Source: Dehalococcoidia bacterium
GTDB lineage: Bacteria; Chloroflexota; Dehalococcoidia; SHYD01; SHYC01
NCBI GenBank assembly: GCA_009693005.1
Contig: SHYC01000004.1
Location: 1 to 33,567, forward strand
Direction: 5' to 3'
Length of the DNA stretch: 33,567 nucleotides
The first letter of the stretch is position 1; every line of letters starts with the position of its first letter. Under the pieces are notes generated by a model, which was given only the letters and a program-made list of their open reading frames with translations, had not been told where the DNA came from and did no database searches. Made by a program: the position numbers and the translations under genes. Shown here one piece after another: positions 31,031-33,567 of the stretch.

Positions 31031-32119
31031 TTGGAACATGGTGTACAAATGCCTTCAGTAGAAAGCGAAATGATAATAAGAGTACCAAGAGACGCCCTCC
31101 ACAGCTTCGCCGTAAACGCGTTCTGCTATTACGGCGTACCTGATGACGATGCTAGGATCGCGGCCGATGTCCTTTTGGAGTCGGACCTGAGAGGGATAGA
31201 GTCCCACGGCGTGCCACGATTAGAGCAGTTCTACCTGGCCAGGCTCAGGGACGGCAGGATAAATCCCACGCCACAGATAAAAGTCCTCCATGAGTCACCC
31301 TCTACCGCGCTGGTGGACGCCGACGGCGGCCTGGGCATGGTAACCGGCTTCAGGTCCATGAAGATAGCCATAGAGAAGGCCAAAGTGAGCGGCACGGGGT
31401 TTGTGAGCGTGACAAACGCCAGGCACTTCGGCATCGCCGGGTATTACAGCTCCATGGCGTTGGAAGAGGATATGATCGGCATCGCGATGTGCAACACCAG
31501 CGCGATAATGGTGCCAACTTTTGGAAGGGACGCTAAAGTTGGGACTAATGCTTTTAGCGTTGCAGCCCCCAGCGCAGATGGAAGGCATTTCATTTTGGAT
31601 ATGGCTACGTCCACAGTCTCGGCGGGAAAATTTGAGGTGGCGGCCAGAAAAGGCCAGCCGGTCCCTATAGGCTGGGCAGGCGATGCCGATGGCGTGCCTA
31701 CCACCGACCCCAGCGCCGCAAGAGACGCCCGACATTATTCTCCCCTAGGCGGAGCGCCGGAGATGAGCAGCCACAAGGGATACGGCCTGGGTGTCGTTGT
31801 GGACATACTTTGCGGAATCCTCTCCGGTGTAGGCCCGTCGGCTGCGCTGGTATCCGGAAGCGGTGTCGGCCACTTCTTCGGCGCGATCAGGGTAGACGGC
31901 TTCCGCGACCCGGCAGAGTTTAGAGCTATGATGACCGAGATGATGAACGACCTGCGCAGCACCAGGCCCGCCGACGGCTACGAAAGAGTATACGTGGCCG
32001 GAGACCGGGAACATCAGGCCAAAGAAGAGCGCCTCAGGCTGGGGATCCCGCTGTATCCGGACGTGGTAGAGTCTATCCGGCGGGTAAGCTTAGAGCTTGG
32101 GATAGAGTCGCCGGTGTAG
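31031..32119 (+). CDS. Malate/L-lactate dehydrogenase family oxidoreductase
   Basis: This 362-residue NAD(P)-dependent dehydrogenase is of the Ldh_2 family (malate, ureidoglycolate, 2,3-diketogulonate and similar substrates), unrelated to classical LDH. Motifs are LLESDLRGIESHGVPRLEQF (residues about 48-67), DGGLGMVTGF, the catalytic His in TNARHFGIAGYYS, GTNAFSVAAP, and the late MSSHKGYGLGVVVDILCGILSG. The start is TTG 31031 with AAAGGA 8 nt upstream; ATG 31049 is an alternative seven codons in. GC content and codon use match the core genome rather than the AT-richer gene before it. The substrate cannot be chosen from sequence alone. Confidence 0.92.
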   Translation: MEHGVQMPSVESEMIIRVPRDALHSFAVNAFCYYGVPDDDARIAADVLLESDLRGIESHGVPRLEQFYLARLRDGRINPTPQIKVLHESPSTALVDADGGLGMVTGFRSMKIAIEKAKVSGTGFVSVTNARHFGIAGYYSSMALEEDMIGIAMCNTSAIMVPTFGRDAKVGTNAFSVAAPSADGRHFILDMATSTVSAGKFEVAARKGQPVPIGWAGDADGVPTTDPSAARDARHYSPLGGAPEMSSHKGYGLGVVVDILCGILSGVGPSAALVSGSGVGHFFGAIRVDGFRDPAEFRAMMTEMMNDLRSTRPADGYERVYVAGDREHQAKEERLRLGIPLYPDVVESIRRVSLELGIESPV

Positions 32120-32137
32120 GCGCCCATATTCATGAGT

Positions 32138-32146
32138 TGATATAAT
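32138..32146 (+). promoter_or_regulatory. Extended -10 promoter of the MNT-HEPN pair (leaderless)
   Basis: TGATATAAT is a perfect extended -10 (TGnTATAAT). Its last base lies only 6 nt before ATG 32153, so transcription should start at or next to the ATG, giving a leaderless antitoxin mRNA. Confidence 0.65.
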
Positions 32147-32152
32147 TGGGTC

Positions 32153-32440
32153 ATGAGAGACCCCTTAGAACAAATTAAAAAGAAAGCTCTACCGATTCTG
32201 AAAGAAGCGGGCGTAACTCGCTCTTCTATTTTTGGTTCATACGTGCATGGGGAGAATACCGAAGATAGTGATATTGATATACTTATAGAGTTTCCCCGCG
32301 GCAACAGTTTCTTTGATCTGGCAGAGCTACAGCTTCAGCTGGAACAAGCACTGGGCAAAAAAGTAGACATACTGACGTATAACTCCATACATCCCCTACT
32401 CAAGGAAATTATTCTGAACGAGCAGGTAAGGATTCTCTAA
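32153..32440 (+). CDS. mntA: MntA-type minimal nucleotidyltransferase antitoxin
   Basis: This 95-residue nucleotidyltransferase has the exact GSX10DXD motif: Gly28-Ser29 and Asp40-x-Asp42 (FGSYVHGENTEDSDIDILIE). In MntA/HepT systems this protein neutralises the HEPN ribonuclease toxin by adding AMP units to a Tyr in the toxin motif. A third acidic strand follows (KKVDILTYN). The toxin gene lies 16 nt downstream on the same strand. A leaderless start is likely from the extended -10 box. All catalytic residues look intact, in contrast to the damaged toxin gene. The AT-rich composition differs from the dehydrogenase before it. Confidence 0.92.
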   Translation: MRDPLEQIKKKALPILKEAGVTRSSIFGSYVHGENTEDSDIDILIEFPRGNSFFDLAELQLQLEQALGKKVDILTYNSIHPLLKEIILNEQVRIL

Positions 32441-32456
32441 TCGAAACTATTAATTC

Positions 32457-32796
32457 ATGAAGAAAGATCCTGTTATTTTTCTGAAGCACATTCTGGAGAG
32501 CATTCAAGACGTCGAACGATATATTGGAGATGCTTCCCAGGATGATTTTAATAATAACAAAGAAAAACAAGACGCGGTAGTAAGAAGGCTTGAGATTATC
32601 GGCGAGGCGGTGAGGAATTTGCCTGAAGATTCTAAACAGTCTCATCCGGAAGTTGCCTGGCACGAACCAGTAGCAATGAGAAATATCCTCATTCATGAGT
32701 ATTATTGGGATTGATCTAAACATAGTTTGGGATACAGCTACTCAGACCATGCCAGAGTTCAGAGAGCAGATTCGGAATCTACCAGAATCAAAATAG
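32457..32796 (+). pseudogene. HEPN toxin (HepT-like, DUF86) with C-terminal frameshift
   Basis: The first 85 codons encode a HEPN domain ending in MRNILIHEYYWD then TGA (32712-32714). The RX4HXY toxin motif is present (Arg75, His80, Tyr82), Tyr82 being the residue the antitoxin modifies. Directly after it the missing family tail continues in another frame: IDLNIVWDTATQTMPEFREQ and on to SK-TAG at 32794-32796. Removing one T within TATTATTGGG (about 32702-32709) restores HEYYGIDLNIVW, as in intact relatives of about 112 residues. So a single-base insertion cuts off about 30 residues. It could be a real inactivating mutation or a sequencing error. A truncated toxin still carrying the motif would be made. 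Confidence 0.85.
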
Positions 32797-32843
32797 CAAC
32801 AGAAATCCTACCGGTAGCTGAACATTCTCACTTAATCATGCCT

Positions 32844-33350
32844 TCACTTAGGCATAATGCCCTTCAGATAATCGATCTGCCCCCAGTGCTCGTGTTCGTG
32901 GCCTATGCGCGGCATGAGGTAGGTGGCAATGGATGTGTCGGGCATATCCGGCATGGTAACCAGGAGCTTCTCGTCGGTAGCGGCCCACAGGTATCCCAGA
33001 GTCGCCTCTCGGACCCCGTTGTAGTAAGCGATGGCCTGCTCCAAGGATGGCGCGTTGAATGAGTTCACCTGCTCCGGCGTGAAGCCGAAACCTGTAGCCT
33101 CCGGGTCGAGGCCTATCCGCTGATGCCAGCCCTCGGACTGCCATATCTGCGGTACGCCCCGGATGCGCTCCTGTAAGTGGTAGTCCTCTCTGCGGGACAT
33201 GTGCCATAACAGAAACCCAATTGGGTTCCCCAGACTCTGGCCGGGTAGCCAGGTTAGCTGCTCTTCCGTGAATTCGCTGATGGTCTCCAGGGTGCGCTTT
33301 TGGAGCCGCTCAAGCTCGGACAGGAGCAAGTCGCGAATAATTTCAGCCAT
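32844..33350 (-). CDS. DinB family protein
   Basis: This 168-residue four-helix bundle protein is of the DinB/YfiT superfamily. The metal-binding His residues are visible in LLWHMSRRED near residue 50 and in the C-terminal RIGHEHEHWGQIDYLKGIM. Members include thiol-dependent transferases and many proteins of unknown activity. ATG 33350 is supported by GGAGG about 5 nt upstream (minus strand; CCTCC at 33357-33361). The length is typical of the family. It faces the HEPN toxin gene convergently across a 47-nt gap. Confidence 0.9.
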   Translation of the reverse strand: MAEIIRDLLLSELERLQKRTLETISEFTEEQLTWLPGQSLGNPIGFLLWHMSRREDYHLQERIRGVPQIWQSEGWHQRIGLDPEATGFGFTPEQVNSFNAPSLEQAIAYYNGVREATLGYLWAATDEKLLVTMPDMPDTSIATYLMPRIGHEHEHWGQIDYLKGIMPK

Positions 33351-33446
33351 TACAGTCCTCCAGTTTTAACGATTAGGGCGACACACGCCACCATCTGATA
33401 AATAGCCTAACACCGCGCTTGGGCTTGCCCCGATCTCACGGACATC

Positions 33447-33452
33447 TATAAT
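33447..33452 (+). promoter_or_regulatory. -10 box before the transposase
   Basis: TATAAT lies 30 nt upstream of ATG 33483 and is followed by AAAGGA at a suitable distance. No clear -35 box is seen. The left terminal repeat of the element should lie in this region, but without the right end I cannot define it. Confidence 0.4.
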
Positions 33453-33482
33453 AGTGGGTGAAGACCCAGAAAGGATGTCGAG

Positions 33483-33567
33483 ATGGAATCTAGAGAGAGT
33501 AGGCATCGGCGCACGTTTACGCCGGAGTACAAGGCAGAGGTGGTTGATCTGTGTCGCAGCAGCGGCA
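33483..33567 (+). mobile_element. IS3-family transposase OrfA, 5' end only
   Basis: The first 28 codons are seen before the window ends. The residues RRTFTPEYKAEVVDLCRSSG match the N-terminal helix-turn-helix start of IS3-type OrfA transposases (RRxFTxEFKxxAVxL pattern). The ribosome site AAAGGA is upstream. Whether OrfB and the terminal repeats are intact cannot be known here. An element at this position fits the accessory character of the preceding 4 kb. Confidence 0.85.

Noticed and set aside
32727-33062. 111-codon plus-strand ORF between the HEPN toxin and DinB genes
   Set aside because: It overlaps the toxin tail in another frame and runs antisense to the DinB gene; no independent support.
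1-33567. CRISPR arrays, rRNA genes, riboswitch families
   Set aside because: No regularly spaced repeats, no rRNA-like sequence and no known riboswitch core were seen on either strand.

Overview
The window looks like a bacterial chromosome segment, most likely from a Chloroflexota lineage (Dehalococcoidia-like, probably a metagenome assembly). I infer this from the style of the solute-binding lipoproteins, the gene mix (mreBC, DUF62, TerC, DUF1284, many transporters), frequent GTG/TTG starts and moderate-to-high GC. No marker gene settles the taxonomy. There is no rRNA, CRISPR array or replication origin; one tRNA-Glu(CUC) is present.

Region 1 (1-6757, + strand) is a tightly packed operon. 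It starts with the tail of an ABC ATPase, two permeases and a BMP/PnrA-type binding lipoprotein, all of the nucleoside/purine-type uptake family. Two isochorismatase-fold cysteine hydrolases follow, one with all catalytic residues replaced and one intact and strongly biuret-hydrolase-like. An amidase-signature enzyme and a SnoaL-like NTF2-fold protein close the operon. The layout suggests uptake and stepwise deamidation of a small N-rich compound (biuret/allophanate-like, or a purine/pyrimidine breakdown product), with the dead hydrolase as a possible partner subunit.

Region 2 (6773-14594) is mostly housekeeping: mreC and mreB on the - strand, a DUF62 SAM hydrolase-like protein, a secreted glycoside hydrolase with a family 2 glycosyltransferase, a YihY/BrkB membrane protein, and a trehalose-phosphatase-like HAD protein whose catalytic motif I is destroyed.

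Region 3 (14591-24681) holds four tandem family 5 peptide/opine-type solute-binding lipoproteins followed by two DppB/DppC-like permeases, with no ATPase in the window. Three of the four lipoprotein genes have their own TTGACA-17/18-TATAACC promoter, followed by a leader of about 280 nt. Each leader has a hairpin near its 5' end and a 4-5 codon mini-ORF behind a strong ribosome site, about 100-113 nt after the -10 box and about 163-168 nt before the lipoprotein start. A strong terminator separates the first two genes from the third. A 71-bp stretch is identical between genes 1 and 3, although they differ on both sides of it.

Region 4 (24682-29206) contains a palindromic repeat, dienelactone hydrolase, a small unknown protein, tRNA-Glu, an RpiB/LacAB-type isomerase, TerC, and an MBL hydrolase-DUF1284 pair. 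Region 5 (29339-33567) is an accessory patch. It has an HNH-DGQHR protein interrupted by one in-frame amber codon, a malate/lactate dehydrogenase, an MntA antitoxin with a frameshifted HEPN toxin, a DinB-family protein, and the start of an IS3-type transposase cut by the window edge.
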